The position numbers were made by a program, and so were the translations under genes. From Butyricicoccus pullicaecorum (GTDB lineage Bacteria > Bacillota > Clostridia > Oscillospirales > Butyricicoccaceae), in contig JAGZIY010000007.1 of assembly GCA_018365995.1 (NCBI GenBank), forward strand, positions 34,294 through 98,293: a stretch of 64,000 nt of DNA. The letters are read 5' to 3'. This document shows positions 18,559-26,778 of the stretch, in pieces (position 1 is the stretch's first letter; the number at the start of each line of letters is the position of its first letter). The notes beneath the pieces are model-generated. The model ran no database searches and had not been told where the DNA came from. It saw only the letters and a program-made list of their open reading frames with translations.

Positions 18559-18984
18559 ATGCTGAATATTGATTCTATCCAGAACGGCATCGTCATTGAC
18601 CATATCAAGGCAGGCACTGGCATGCAGATCTATCATCTTGCTGGTCTGGACGATTTGGACTGCTGTGTGGCACTCATTCGCAATGCGCGTTCGGCAAAGC
18701 ATGGACATAAGGACATCATTAAAATTGAATCGATGATCGACCTCGATTTGAATGTATTGGGATACATCGACCCCGATATTACCATTGATATCATCCGTGA
18801 CGGTAAAATCGTGGAAAAGAAAAAGCTGGTTAAGCCTAAAGTCCTAAAAAATGTGATTCGCTGCCGCAATCCGCGCTGTATTACCACCATTGAAGAAGAT
18901 ATCGAGCATATCTTTGTTCTGGGTGAAAACGACAAATACCATTGTCTGTACTGTGAGCAGGAACCGAATCATCAAAAACTGTAA
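18559..18984 (+). CDS. pyrI: Aspartate carbamoyltransferase regulatory subunit
   Basis: PyrI binds ATP, CTP and UTP and holds the catalytic trimers together. The 141-residue protein has the N-terminal allosteric domain (NGIVIDHIKAGTGMQIYHLA) and a C-terminal zinc domain with CxxxxC (CRNPRC) and CxxC (CLYC) ligands. Length and gene order with pyrB are standard. A hairpin terminator follows directly. Confidence 0.96.
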   Translation: MLNIDSIQNGIVIDHIKAGTGMQIYHLAGLDDLDCCVALIRNARSAKHGHKDIIKIESMIDLDLNVLGYIDPDITIDIIRDGKIVEKKKLVKPKVLKNVIRCRNPRCITTIEEDIEHIFVLGENDKYHCLYCEQEPNHQKL

Positions 18985-18991
18985 GCTGCTT

Positions 18992-19026
18992 CCCGTCACA
19001 ATCCTTGTTGTGGCGGGTTTTATTTT
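18992..19026 (+). terminator. Terminator of pyrBI
   Basis: CCCGTCACAA pairs with TTGTTGTGGCGGG and is followed by TTTTATTTT, 8 bp after the pyrI stop codon. Confidence 0.88.
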
Positions 19027-19150
19027 GGAAAGCGCCAATTTCAGCAAAAAATAGATGATTTTTTATAAAAATTGTGTTATGATATTTTTATCTGTCTTAT
19101 GAGAAACCGGTATTTTGTTGGATTTTCGGCACTTTGTTGATGCTGTGATA

Positions 19151-19210
19151 TTGACAAGTCACAACGGTTGGTTTATCATAATACCATAACATATGAATGA
19201 TTACTCATAT
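19151..19210 (+). promoter_or_regulatory. Promoter with ArsR/SmtB-like operator for the metal ATPase
   Basis: TTGACA (19151-19156) and TATCAT (19174-19179) are 17 bp apart. The interrupted palindrome ATATGAATGATTACTCATAT at 19191-19210 lies just downstream of the -10 box. It matches the ATATGA-N8-TCATAT pattern bound by metal-sensing ArsR/SmtB repressors. No such repressor gene is in the window, so it would act in trans. Confidence 0.65.
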
Positions 19211-19230
19211 ATTCCAAAGGAGTTGATGCT

Positions 19231-22047
19231 ATGAGTCTGGACCCTAAGAGCAAAGAATCTCCGTCAGATGAGTCGCTTTTGCTTGACCCTGACTTGCTGT
19301 CCCTTTTTGGCGAACAGCTCAAATCGATTGCAGCCATAGAGCACACCGATGAACCGGAGCATACAGAGGAACTGAGCGCTCCTCCCACCGCCGACACCAC
19401 CCCCGAAGTACCGGAACTCTCAAACGGCTCTTCCGCGCTTCCGGAAATCGAGGACGATGTACACATGCCGCTTGAGGCGTTCTCTCCAACTGACAATGTG
19501 CCTTTCTCGAATTTTGATTTTCCTGAGCCACTCGATCTATCTAAAATCTTAGATGACGAAACGCTTTCGGATACCCTATCAAAAACCGCACAAGTCGACG
19601 GTATTTCTTCGGATCCCACACACGATCAAGATACCCTCAAATCGCTTGATGCGCTGGTATCAGAGCATACTTCCATAGATGACTGTTCTGACCATGTGCA
19701 CGCGGAAGATTGCGGCTGTACGCATGACCACCACGAAGAAGGCGAGAACTGCTGTGCGCATGAACACCACGAAGAAGGCGATGACTGCTGTGCGCATGAA
19801 CACCATGAAGAAGGCGATGACTGCTGTGCGCATGAACACCATGAAGAAGGCGATGACTGCTGTGCGCACGAACATCATCACCACGATGGCGGGGATTGTG
19901 ACTGCTGTGATGAATCATCTCCCTCCCAGCCTCCCCGTCAGGAATTAAGCAAGGATGCGCGCGGAGAACGCCGTATTTACAGTATTCAGAATTTGAGCTG
20001 CGCACACTGCGCTGCACTCATGGAAGAAAAGATCCGCAAGCTGCCCGGCGTTTCAGATGCCGTTGTAGTCTATGCCACCAAGCAGCTTCGTCTGGCAGCG
20101 GACGATCCAGAAGCACGGCTTGACCAAATCCGCCGTGTGTGTATGTCGGTCGAACCCGAAGTACGCATTGAACCTGTGGACAATATTCCGCGGGCAAACG
20201 AAACATTCCATGACGACAAATCTGAAATGCGCAGCATCGGATTTGGCGCGGTATTGCTCGTCATCGGCATGATACTCGAGCACTTCCAGCCTTTTGTCTC
20301 CATGTTCATCCATTGCCTTGCCTACGTCATTTTAGGCGGAGATGTGCTGCTGACTGCATTTAAGAATATGAAATCCGGTCATATTTTTGATGAAAACTTT
20401 CTCATGTCCCTCGCGACCCTTGGTGCGATTGCGATGGGCACGTACAGCGAAGCCGTTGGTGTCATGCTGTTCTATCGTGTTGGCGAGTTCTTCGAGCACC
20501 GCGCCGTAGAAAAGAGCCGCCGCCAAATCATGGAGGCCGTTGACCTGCGTCCCGAGGTCGTTCACCAAATTGATGCAAACGGTGTCGTACACACCATTCC
20601 GGCAGAGCAGGCAAAGGTAGGAGACCTGCTGCTCGTGCGCCCCGGCGACCGTATCCCGCTTGATGGTATCGTACGTGCCGGTGACAGCCGCGTGGATACT
20701 TCCCCAGTCACCGGTGAGCCGGTTCCGGTTTCGGTTCGTCCCTCCTCCGAGGTCATCTCAGGCTGCATCAATAACACTGGCGCACTGCAAGTAGAGGTCA
20801 CCAATGCCCTCGCAGATTCCATGGTTACTCGTATTCTCAACGCAGTTGAGAATGCAGCTGCAAGCAAGCCGCGCATGGATCGTTTTGTGACCCGTTTCTC
20901 ACGAGTATACACGCCAATCGTTGTAGTGATTGCGATTATAACGGCAATCGTTCCCTCCATCGTCACTGGTGACTGGATGCACTGGATCTACACGGCACTG
21001 AGCTTCCTTGTAATCAGCTGCCCCTGTGCACTGGTACTCAGCGTACCACTTTCCTTCTTTGCCGGCATCGGCGCTGGCTCCAAGCGCGGTATCCTGTTTA
21101 AGGGCGGCGCATCTCTCGAAGCACTGAAAAATGTGCGTACAGTTGCCATGGATAAGACTGGTACATTGACCAAGGGCAATTTCATTGTACAGCGCATCTT
21201 TCCGGCTGAGGGTATGAATGAAACCGCACTTCTGTCCATGGCAGCAAGCTGCGAACAACATTCGACACACCCCATTGCCCACAGCATCTTGAGCGCCGCT
21301 CATGAACGCGGTCTGCAAATCGTGCCGCCCTCTAAGGTACAGGAAATCGCCGGCCAAGGCATTGTTGCCATGATTTCCGGTGTCACAGTGCTTTGCGGAA
21401 GCCGCAATCTGCTCGAAACCGCAGGTATCGACCTGTCCGGTTATACCGTCAAGACAGCGGGCACCGAGGTTCTGATTGCAGCAAGCGGCCGCTTTGCTGG
21501 TTCCATCATCATTTCAGATACCATTAAGACGAACACCAAAATCGCAATGAAGAATCTGCGCAAGCTGGATTTGATTACGGTCATGCTGACTGGTGACGCA
21601 CAAGACAGTGCAGAATCCGTAGCAGCTCAGCTGGATATTCAGGAGGTTCGTGCCCGTCTCATGCCTGAGGAAAAGCTGAATGCCTTGCGAGATATCCGCG
21701 CACAGCACGGCGCCGTGATGTATGTCGGTGATGGCATCAACGATGCCCCTGTACTCGCCGGTGCAGATGTTGGTGCCGCAATGGGCTCCGGCTCTGACGC
21801 AGCCATCGAAGCGGCTGATGTCGTGTTTATGACCTCTGACCCACTTGCAATCGGAGATTCGATTGAAATTGCACGCAGCTCCATTCGCATTGCATGGCAG
21901 AATATCATCTTTGCACTGGTCATTAAGCTTGGCTTTATGGTGCTCGGTCTGTTCGGAATTGCCTCTATGTGGCTTGCCGTCTTTGCAGATACTGGTGTTG
22001 CCATGCTTTGTGTACTCAATGCCATTCGTATCCTTTATAAAAATTAA
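19231..22047 (+). CDS. Zn2+/Cd2+/Pb2+-type P1B ATPase with extended metal-binding N-terminus
   Basis: The 938-residue exporter is much longer than the usual 620-750. Residues 1-150 are acidic. Residues 152-226 are His/Cys-rich with four 12-residue repeats of the type EHHEEGDDCCAH. An HMA domain follows with SCAHC near 256-260. The ATPase core has VTGEPVPV (actuator), the CPC ion-site motif SCPCALVLS, DKTGTLT (phosphorylated Asp), the HP locus THPIAHSIL and GDGINDAPVL. The CPC plus these tail ligands favour Zn/Cd/Pb over Cu, which is inference. It is preceded by an ArsR-type operator and followed by a terminator. Confidence 0.93.
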   Translation: MSLDPKSKESPSDESLLLDPDLLSLFGEQLKSIAAIEHTDEPEHTEELSAPPTADTTPEVPELSNGSSALPEIEDDVHMPLEAFSPTDNVPFSNFDFPEPLDLSKILDDETLSDTLSKTAQVDGISSDPTHDQDTLKSLDALVSEHTSIDDCSDHVHAEDCGCTHDHHEEGENCCAHEHHEEGDDCCAHEHHEEGDDCCAHEHHEEGDDCCAHEHHHHDGGDCDCCDESSPSQPPRQELSKDARGERRIYSIQNLSCAHCAALMEEKIRKLPGVSDAVVVYATKQLRLAADDPEARLDQIRRVCMSVEPEVRIEPVDNIPRANETFHDDKSEMRSIGFGAVLLVIGMILEHFQPFVSMFIHCLAYVILGGDVLLTAFKNMKSGHIFDENFLMSLATLGAIAMGTYSEAVGVMLFYRVGEFFEHRAVEKSRRQIMEAVDLRPEVVHQIDANGVVHTIPAEQAKVGDLLLVRPGDRIPLDGIVRAGDSRVDTSPVTGEPVPVSVRPSSEVISGCINNTGALQVEVTNALADSMVTRILNAVENAAASKPRMDRFVTRFSRVYTPIVVVIAIITAIVPSIVTGDWMHWIYTALSFLVISCPCALVLSVPLSFFAGIGAGSKRGILFKGGASLEALKNVRTVAMDKTGTLTKGNFIVQRIFPAEGMNETALLSMAASCEQHSTHPIAHSILSAAHERGLQIVPPSKVQEIAGQGIVAMISGVTVLCGSRNLLETAGIDLSGYTVKTAGTEVLIAASGRFAGSIIISDTIKTNTKIAMKNLRKLDLITVMLTGDAQDSAESVAAQLDIQEVRARLMPEEKLNALRDIRAQHGAVMYVGDGINDAPVLAGADVGAAMGSGSDAAIEAADVVFMTSDPLAIGDSIEIARSSIRIAWQNIIFALVIKLGFMVLGLFGIASMWLAVFADTGVAMLCVLNAIRILYKN
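19726..19869 (+). repeat. Four tandem 36-bp repeats inside the ATPase gene
   Basis: Four in-frame 36-bp units encode D/E-HHEEG-E/D-D/N-CCAH. The second to fourth units are nearly identical at the DNA level, so the metal-binding tail can be expected to grow or shrink by recombination or slippage. Confidence 0.9.
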
Positions 22048-22090
22048 ATTGCAGAAATCCATTTGATTCCTGTGATTGGAATAAGAAAAA

Positions 22091-22121
22091 GCCTCCCTCC
22101 GTTACCTTGACGAAGGGAGGC
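22091..22121 (+). terminator. Terminator of the metal ATPase gene
   Basis: GCCTCCCTCCGT pairs with ACGAAGGGAGGC around a short loop and is followed by ATTCTTTAT, 43 bp after the stop codon. Confidence 0.82.
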
Positions 22122-22148
22122 ATTCTTTATGTTTCGATAAACTGGAAG

Positions 22149-22478
22149 TTATAATTTTAAATTAATTTGAAATTCAAAATCTTTTTCACAATTAAACTCT
22201 TTACCTATTTGTTCTACAAAATAATTTTCATTTTCCGGATAAACTACTTTGGTAATCACTCTTAATAAATCCAATTCTTCAATAGATTCTTCCAATATAC
22301 CTTCAAATGTACTCCAGCCATCTATTACAGGCGAACATACCTCATTCAACATATCAGAAAAAAGTTCATATCCTTTTATGTGTTGGTTGCTTGCCAACTG
22401 ACTAGCCCTACTTGAACATAACATTTTTTCCAGCATACTATACTGTTTACTATTTAAACTTACTTGATATGTTTTCAT
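22149..22478 (-). CDS. Small hypothetical protein, immunity-like (109 aa)
   Basis: No family was recognised. It is an acidic cytoplasmic protein starting MKTYQVSLNSKQYSMLEKML and rich in Glu/Asn at the C-terminus. It is the first of three adjacent minus-strand genes that include a SUKH protein. The downstream edge carries a half copy of the intergenic palindrome module (22136-22150) and the upstream edge a full copy that supplies its GGGAGG ribosome site. Size and setting suggest an orphan immunity protein. Confidence 0.6.
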   Translation of the reverse strand: MKTYQVSLNSKQYSMLEKMLCSSRASQLASNQHIKGYELFSDMLNEVCSPVIDGWSTFEGILEESIEELDLLRVITKVVYPENENYFVEQIGKEFNCEKDFEFQINLKL

Positions 22479-22492
22479 GTATCGTTCCTCCC

Positions 22493-22532
22493 AAATTCCG
22501 ATTTTCTGCTTTCCTCCAAAATAAAATTTGTC
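22493..22532 (-). repeat. Intergenic palindrome module, copy 1
   Basis: On the plus strand it reads AAATTCCGATTTTCTGC, then TTTCCTCC, then AAAATAAAATTTGTC. The left arm is near-complementary to the right arm. It overlaps the stop codon of the GNAT gene and carries the ribosome site of the next gene. It is one of eight full copies in the window. Confidence 0.75.
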
Positions 22533-22974
22533 AGTCTCTTTTCATATATAGCAATGGATAAGGATTGCCTTGTTCATCTAACTCTGTTCTTTTATAAACT
22601 GCAAATCCCATATGTTCATAAAAGCCTTTTGCAAGAGGATTCTGTTCATTGACTGCCAGTTCATTGATCGAATACGTGTCAATACCATATTGCAATAATT
22701 GTTTCCCTATTCCCTGTCCCCTTCTTGCATTTGAAACGAACAACATATCAAGCATCTTATCTGCAACTCCCATAAACCCTACTGGATCTCCGGCTTGATT
22801 CACCGCCGCTACCAAAACAGGAACACTATTTAATGCTTGTGGCACATACTGCTTAATATTTCTAATCTCATTGTCAGATAAAAATAAATGAGTCGCTTTC
22901 ACAGCGCTCTCCCATACTGCTACTAATTGTTCAATGAATACAGTCGTTCTGTCTTTTACTTCTATAACTTTCAT
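22531..22974 (-). CDS. GNAT-family N-acetyltransferase
   Basis: The 147-residue GNAT transfers an acetyl group from acetyl-CoA to an unknown amine. The acetyl-CoA loop reads VSNARRGQGIGKQLLQYG (RxxGIGxxL), followed by the typical LAVNEQNPLAKGFYEHMGF element with the family Tyr. Its start is served by AGAGGG from the palindrome module just upstream. It sits between two immunity-like genes. Confidence 0.88.
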   Translation of the reverse strand: MKVIEVKDRTTVFIEQLVAVWESAVKATHLFLSDNEIRNIKQYVPQALNSVPVLVAAVNQAGDPVGFMGVADKMLDMLFVSNARRGQGIGKQLLQYGIDTYSINELAVNEQNPLAKGFYEHMGFAVYKRTELDEQGNPYPLLYMKRD

Positions 22975-22989
22975 ATTCTTTCCCTCTGC

Positions 22990-23035
22990 AAAATTCTGAT
23001 TTTCTGCTTTGACAACTCTTTGCTAAACCGAAATT
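22990..23035 (-). repeat. Intergenic palindrome module, copy 2
   Basis: This is the clearest copy. On the plus strand the left arm AAATTCTGATTTTCTGC and right arm GCTAAACCGAAATT enclose TTTGACAACTCTTT. It fills almost the whole gap between the SUKH and GNAT genes. Confidence 0.8.
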
Positions 23036-23040
23036 GTCAT

Positions 23041-23577
23041 TCAGCTTATAGGCATTTCGTTTCTAGCTTCTTCAAACATTTTTTTGAGAAATAATTCTAT
23101 GTTGTCCACGCATTTCACATAAGTTATCAAATCATCATTTACACTAATATAAATCGGGGGATTCGGATTTGCCTCCTGTAAATCTTTCAGTAAATAACCA
23201 GCTGTCCAAATGCCTTGATTTTCTGACCAGAGAATAATATAATTTTCAGTTATAGAATACCATTTTTCAACAGGTAACTGCCATAGTAAAAAGTAGTCAT
23301 TATTATATTTTGACATATTATCTTTTGCACTTAAAAACTCATTTTCCCAGTTCTTTTGAATGTCTTGTTGGATAAGCTGATATGTTGTTTTTATATTTTT
23401 GGGCTTAACCAAATGATTATATACATAATTGATTTTAGCCAATCCATATTGTATTAAATAATTTCGATAATTACTTGGTAGGTTTACACCAATGTTTTGT
23501 TCGGCTCTTATAATCTCGTTCTCTGAAAAACCTACCTCTGGTATTTGATATAATTCTACAATTTCATCAATGTTCAT
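23041..23577 (-). CDS. SMI1/KNR4 (SUKH) family immunity-type protein
   Basis: The 178-residue protein shows the SUKH pattern: PEVGFSENEIIRAEQNIGVNLPSNYRNYLIQYG at the start (cited in parts: GFSENEIIRAEQNIG, LPSNYRNYL) and aromatic-rich WQLPVEKWYSITENYIIL later. SUKH proteins neutralise partner toxins of polymorphic toxin systems. No toxin gene is next to it, so it is an orphan immunity gene by inference. Confidence 0.8.
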   Translation of the reverse strand: MNIDEIVELYQIPEVGFSENEIIRAEQNIGVNLPSNYRNYLIQYGLAKINYVYNHLVKPKNIKTTYQLIQQDIQKNWENEFLSAKDNMSKYNNDYFLLWQLPVEKWYSITENYIILWSENQGIWTAGYLLKDLQEANPNPPIYISVNDDLITYVKCVDNIELFLKKMFEEARNEMPIS

Positions 23578-23730
23578 ATACTATCTCCAGATTCCAGTTT
23601 ATCTTTACTTTATCACAGTTTTCGGCATCATTCAACCAATACCATAAGACACGGTTCCAAAAACCTGAAATGGGAGACTGTCCCAAGTCCAGCATTGACA
23701 TGTTTGAACCATCTATGGTATCATAACAGC

Positions 23731-23796
23731 AAGGGAATGAATGTCTCCCGCGGCATCTGCCGAAACCGCTGAAATGAAAGCTGATGACTTCTGCAA
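23731..23796 (+). ncRNA. Fluoride riboswitch (crcB motif) aptamer
   Basis: The layout fits the known fluoride aptamer. A short P1 (GGGA/TCCC) encloses the loop ATGAATGTC. An extra hairpin CGGCATCTGCCG comes next, then GAAACCGCT and AGCTGATGACTTCTGC. The loop bases GAA-GTC can pair with GACTTC as the known pseudoknot, with one bulged U. The 3' strand AGCTGATGACTTCT is shared with the following terminator hairpin, so fluoride binding should block termination. The downstream gene is an antiporter, a known class of fluoride-riboswitch targets. Confidence 0.8.
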
Positions 23797-23820
23797 TTTT
23801 GCAGAGGCATCAGCTTTTTT
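23779..23820 (+). terminator. Riboswitch expression-platform terminator
   Basis: AGCTGATGACTTCTGCAA pairs with TTGCAGAGGCATCAGCT and runs into TTTTTT. Its 5' half is part of the fluoride aptamer, giving mutually exclusive folds ahead of the antiporter gene. Confidence 0.85.
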
Positions 23821-23849
23821 GTGTCACAATTTTTAGGAGGGTATCCATT

Positions 23850-25022
23850 ATGTTTTTCGGACTTGCTTTACTTTTTTTGGGTGGCTTGCTTGCAGGGCGC
23901 TTGTGTCGCCAACTGCGTCTGCCGCCGCTTCTGGGTATGCTGCTTTTGGGTATCGTACTGGGTCCCTATGCGCTCGACCTGCTCGATAACAGCCTGCTTT
24001 CTATATCGGCTGACCTGCGCCGCATCGCGCTCGTCATCATTCTGACCCGTGCCGGACTGAGCCTTAATCTCGACAGCCTGAAACGTATTGGTCGCCCCGC
24101 CTTTTTACTGTGTTTCCTGCCAGCTGTTTGTGAAATCTGTGCAATTGTAATACTCGCACCTCGAATTCTGGGACTGCACCCAATGGAAGCCCTGCTCCTT
24201 GGCACGGTGCTTGCTGCGGTTTCCCCTGCCGTTGTTGTGCCGCACATGGTACACCTTCTGGAATCTGGCTATGGGGTCAAGCAGGGGATTCCACAGATGA
24301 TTCTCGCCGGTGCTTCCATAGATGACATTTTTGTGCTCGGTCTATTCTCTGTCTGCACCAATCTCATGTCCGGAGGATCGTTCTCTCTCATGGAAATCGT
24401 TCGGCTGCCGCTGTCCCTGATATTTGGTATTCTTGCTGGAATCCTATGTGCTCTCATCCTGCGCAGGGTCTTTGCATTTTTTGAGTCCAGCGCGCAACAG
24501 GTCGTGCTCATACTTGCCGTATCCTTTTTACTGCTTTTTGTCGATGACCACATGAACGGTGCTTTCTCCGGTCTGCTTGCTATCATGACCCTTGCCATCG
24601 CACTTGCCAAACAGATTCCGGTCAAAGAAATTTCTGCGCACTATAACAGCCTATGGGCAGGTGCAGAACCCATCTTGTTTGTGCTTGTTGGTGCCAGTGT
24701 CAACATCTCCTACGCTGCAAACTCCAGCCTGCCTGTTTTGCTGGTGATTGCGGGCGCACTCGTATTCCGTATGCTTGGAGTCCTTCTCTGCACTGCAAAG
24801 ACCCATCTGCTTGCACGCGAGCGCATCTTCTGCATGCTGTCTTACACCCCAAAGGCAACCGTACAGGCAGCCATTGGTGCCATACCGCTTTCTCTTGGAT
24901 TTGCCTGCGGACAAACCGTATTAACGGCAGCGGTGCTTTCCATTCTGCTGACCGCCCCCCTCGGTGCCATTGCAATCAACACGACCTATCGCAAACTGCT
25001 TTCCCCATCACCAGACCAGTGA
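23850..25022 (+). CDS. Cation:proton antiporter family protein under a fluoride riboswitch
   Basis: The 390-residue integral membrane protein has about 12 hydrophobic spans and the CPA pattern: FLGGLLAGRLCRQLRLPPLL, GMLLLGIVLGPYALDLL, LTRAGLSLNLDSLKR, GASIDDIFVLGLFSV with the paired Asp, and SYTPKATVQAAIGAIPLSLG. The start is ATG 23850 after AGGAGG, 29 bp beyond the riboswitch terminator; upstream in-frame starts fall inside the riboswitch. Fluoride control implies a role in fluoride resistance, either as a fluoride exporter or by pH/cation balance. Which of these cannot be read from sequence. Confidence 0.87.
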   Translation: MFFGLALLFLGGLLAGRLCRQLRLPPLLGMLLLGIVLGPYALDLLDNSLLSISADLRRIALVIILTRAGLSLNLDSLKRIGRPAFLLCFLPAVCEICAIVILAPRILGLHPMEALLLGTVLAAVSPAVVVPHMVHLLESGYGVKQGIPQMILAGASIDDIFVLGLFSVCTNLMSGGSFSLMEIVRLPLSLIFGILAGILCALILRRVFAFFESSAQQVVLILAVSFLLLFVDDHMNGAFSGLLAIMTLAIALAKQIPVKEISAHYNSLWAGAEPILFVLVGASVNISYAANSSLPVLLVIAGALVFRMLGVLLCTAKTHLLARERIFCMLSYTPKATVQAAIGAIPLSLGFACGQTVLTAAVLSILLTAPLGAIAINTTYRKLLSPSPDQ

Positions 25023-25068
25023 GCGAACAAAAAGAGGAATCCTCCTGCGGGCGACGCTTTTGTGAAAG

Positions 25069-25629
25069 CTATCCGCCGTATAAATGGGTAATGAGAATCT
25101 TAGTGCCAAGAAAAATCAAGACACCACCCCCCGCGGCTGTGGTATATCTTTGGAAATGCCTTCCGATTTGATGCCCCAAATGCACGCCCAATAAGCACAA
25201 AACACCTGTAACCACTCCGATCAGACTGACCGCAGGCACAATAGATACCTCCAAGAAGGCGAAAGTCACACCAACTGTCAGTGCGTCGATACTGGTTGCG
25301 ATAGCAAGCGGAAGCATTGCACGCATACGAAAAGAGGCATCGACATCTTCCGGCGCACCGTTATATGCCTCCTTGAGCATACTCACGCCAAGAAATCCGA
25401 GTAAAAAAAACGCAATCCAGTGGTCATACTGCCAGATGACATTCTGAAAGCGAATACCAACCAAATAGCCGAGAAGCGGCATCAGCGCCTGAAATCCACC
25501 AAAATACAAACCCACAGACAGCGCTTGTCTCGGATTGACATGTAAAACAGAAAGCCCTTTGCATACAGAAACTGCAAAGGCATCCATCGCTAAACTGACT
25601 GCGACCAAAAACAATTCCCAAATTTGCAT
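25069..25629 (-). CDS. mntP: Manganese efflux pump MntP
   Basis: The 186-residue, six-span membrane protein exports Mn2+. It has the two family acidic motifs SLAMDAFAVSVCKGL and ATSIDALTVGVTFAF, arranged as an internal repeat. An AAAGGAGG lies 14 bp before the start. The roughly 250-base leader on the minus strand contains strong hairpins and may regulate it, but I could not match it confidently to the manganese (yybP-ykoY) riboswitch. Confidence 0.9.
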   Translation of the reverse strand: MQIWELFLVAVSLAMDAFAVSVCKGLSVLHVNPRQALSVGLYFGGFQALMPLLGYLVGIRFQNVIWQYDHWIAFFLLGFLGVSMLKEAYNGAPEDVDASFRMRAMLPLAIATSIDALTVGVTFAFLEVSIVPAVSLIGVVTGVLCLLGVHLGHQIGRHFQRYTTAAGGGVLIFLGTKILITHLYGG

Positions 25630-25876
25630 AGATACAAATTGCAGCCTCCTTTGATGATTTACTTATTGAAAACGGTCAAATAATTTTGACCGTCTATAAA
25701 TCCTATTTTTCTAGATATAGAGCCAGTCCCCATAGAAACTGGCCCTGATATCTCAGATTACGTCCCAACAGCGCAGGTGATGGTTAAAATTCAAAACGTA
25801 TATCGGTAGATTTTGAAAATTTACAGCTGCTGTACCCCAAAGATAAAATTGACAAAACGACTTTTTGACATGCTAA
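25630..25876 (-). promoter_or_regulatory. Structured leader between the response regulator gene and mntP
   Basis: Two hairpins stand out on the minus strand. One is a long stem with GATAT-C-AGGGCCAGT pairing ACTGGCTCT-A-TATC (about 25720-25760). The other is ACGGTCAAA/TTTGACCGT followed by TTTC (about 25672-25697), terminator-like and about 45 bp before the mntP start. This could be the terminator of the upstream gene or part of a metal-sensing leader. Confidence 0.45.
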
Positions 25877-26329
25877 TCATAAAAACTTATCAAAGACTTG
25901 ATCAATCTGTATTTTGATCATCTGTGTCGCCTGCTTGAGACGAATATTTTCCTTCTTCAAATCAGATATATACAGCTGGCGCTGGATTTTCAGCTTGAGC
26001 AGTCTTTCATCTACCGGTTTTTGCAGAAAATCATCTACACCATGGATATATCCCTCCAACTGAATGTCCGGGCTGTCCATACTGGTAAGGAAAATGACCG
26101 GAACGGTCGCAAGCTTTGGGGTCTCCTTTAGCACCTTGAGTACCTGCATGCCATCTGTTCCCGGCATTACAATATCCAGCAAAATCAAATCCGGCGGCTC
26201 ATTTTTTTGTAAATGTCCCAATGCCTGTAAACCAGAAGCATTTGTGATGACTTCATAATCTGCTGCAAGCCATGCTTTAACAATTGCCACACTAATGGGA
26301 TCATCATCAATAATCATAATCTGTTTCAT
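25877..26329 (-). CDS. Single-domain response regulator (CheY-like receiver)
   Basis: The 150-residue protein has a complete receiver: IIDDDPIS acidic pocket, phospho-Asp in LILLDIVMPGTDG, Thr/Ser in VIFLTSMDS and the KP of DFLQKPVDERLL. It ends in a short coiled-coil helix (SDLKKENIRLKQATQMIKIQ) and has no output domain. The start is MKQIMIIDDD at 26329, behind CAGGAGAA. It is divergent from a GGDEF sensor gene, so a shared c-di-GMP signalling role is possible but unproven. Confidence 0.85.
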   Translation of the reverse strand: MKQIMIIDDDPISVAIVKAWLAADYEVITNASGLQALGHLQKNEPPDLILLDIVMPGTDGMQVLKVLKETPKLATVPVIFLTSMDSPDIQLEGYIHGVDDFLQKPVDERLLKLKIQRQLYISDLKKENIRLKQATQMIKIQIDQVFDKFL

Positions 26330-26778
26330 AACAATATTCTCCTGTTTTTTGCGTATCATTTGTAGTATTTTAACGGCAGTCACCCAATCTATCACATCTA
26401 TCCTGTGAGATTGCCGTCCTTTTGCACCGCTCTATCTTATGTGTGCCCTCATACAGATATACCTTTTTGAGTGATATTTCATAATTATATCATCACATCT
26501 TATCAAAAATATGGTATCGTTCTTGATATTTTTATTATGTATTTTTATTATACCATATGTGTATACAAAATTCCACCCTTCACCCCATTGTTCTGGTATT
26601 CACTTCAACATAATTTGCACAAAAAGCCTTGTGACATTGTTCTTTCATGAACAAACAATCCCAAATTCTATGGATTCCCATATTGCTATGTGCATGATAT
26701 AATAATTCTGTATTACATGATTCTTTATTTTGTGCATTTCTAATACACATTTTTACTCCACCGAAAAGAGGTTTCTCA
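26330..26778. promoter_or_regulatory. Divergent promoter region of the receiver and GGDEF genes
   Basis: This 450-bp AT-rich region has a plus-strand TATAAT at about 26697-26702. On the minus side, AT-rich stretches lie near 26480-26560. No coding sequence or known RNA element was found. Confidence 0.4.

Noticed and set aside
19637..20017. Minus-strand frame with repeated peptide units in the ATPase gene
   Set aside because: Antisense reading of the His/Cys repeat DNA.
25630..25876. Manganese (yybP-ykoY) riboswitch ahead of mntP
   Set aside because: Position fits, but the conserved GGGGAGUAGC and ARGACC elements could not be found; kept only as a structured leader.
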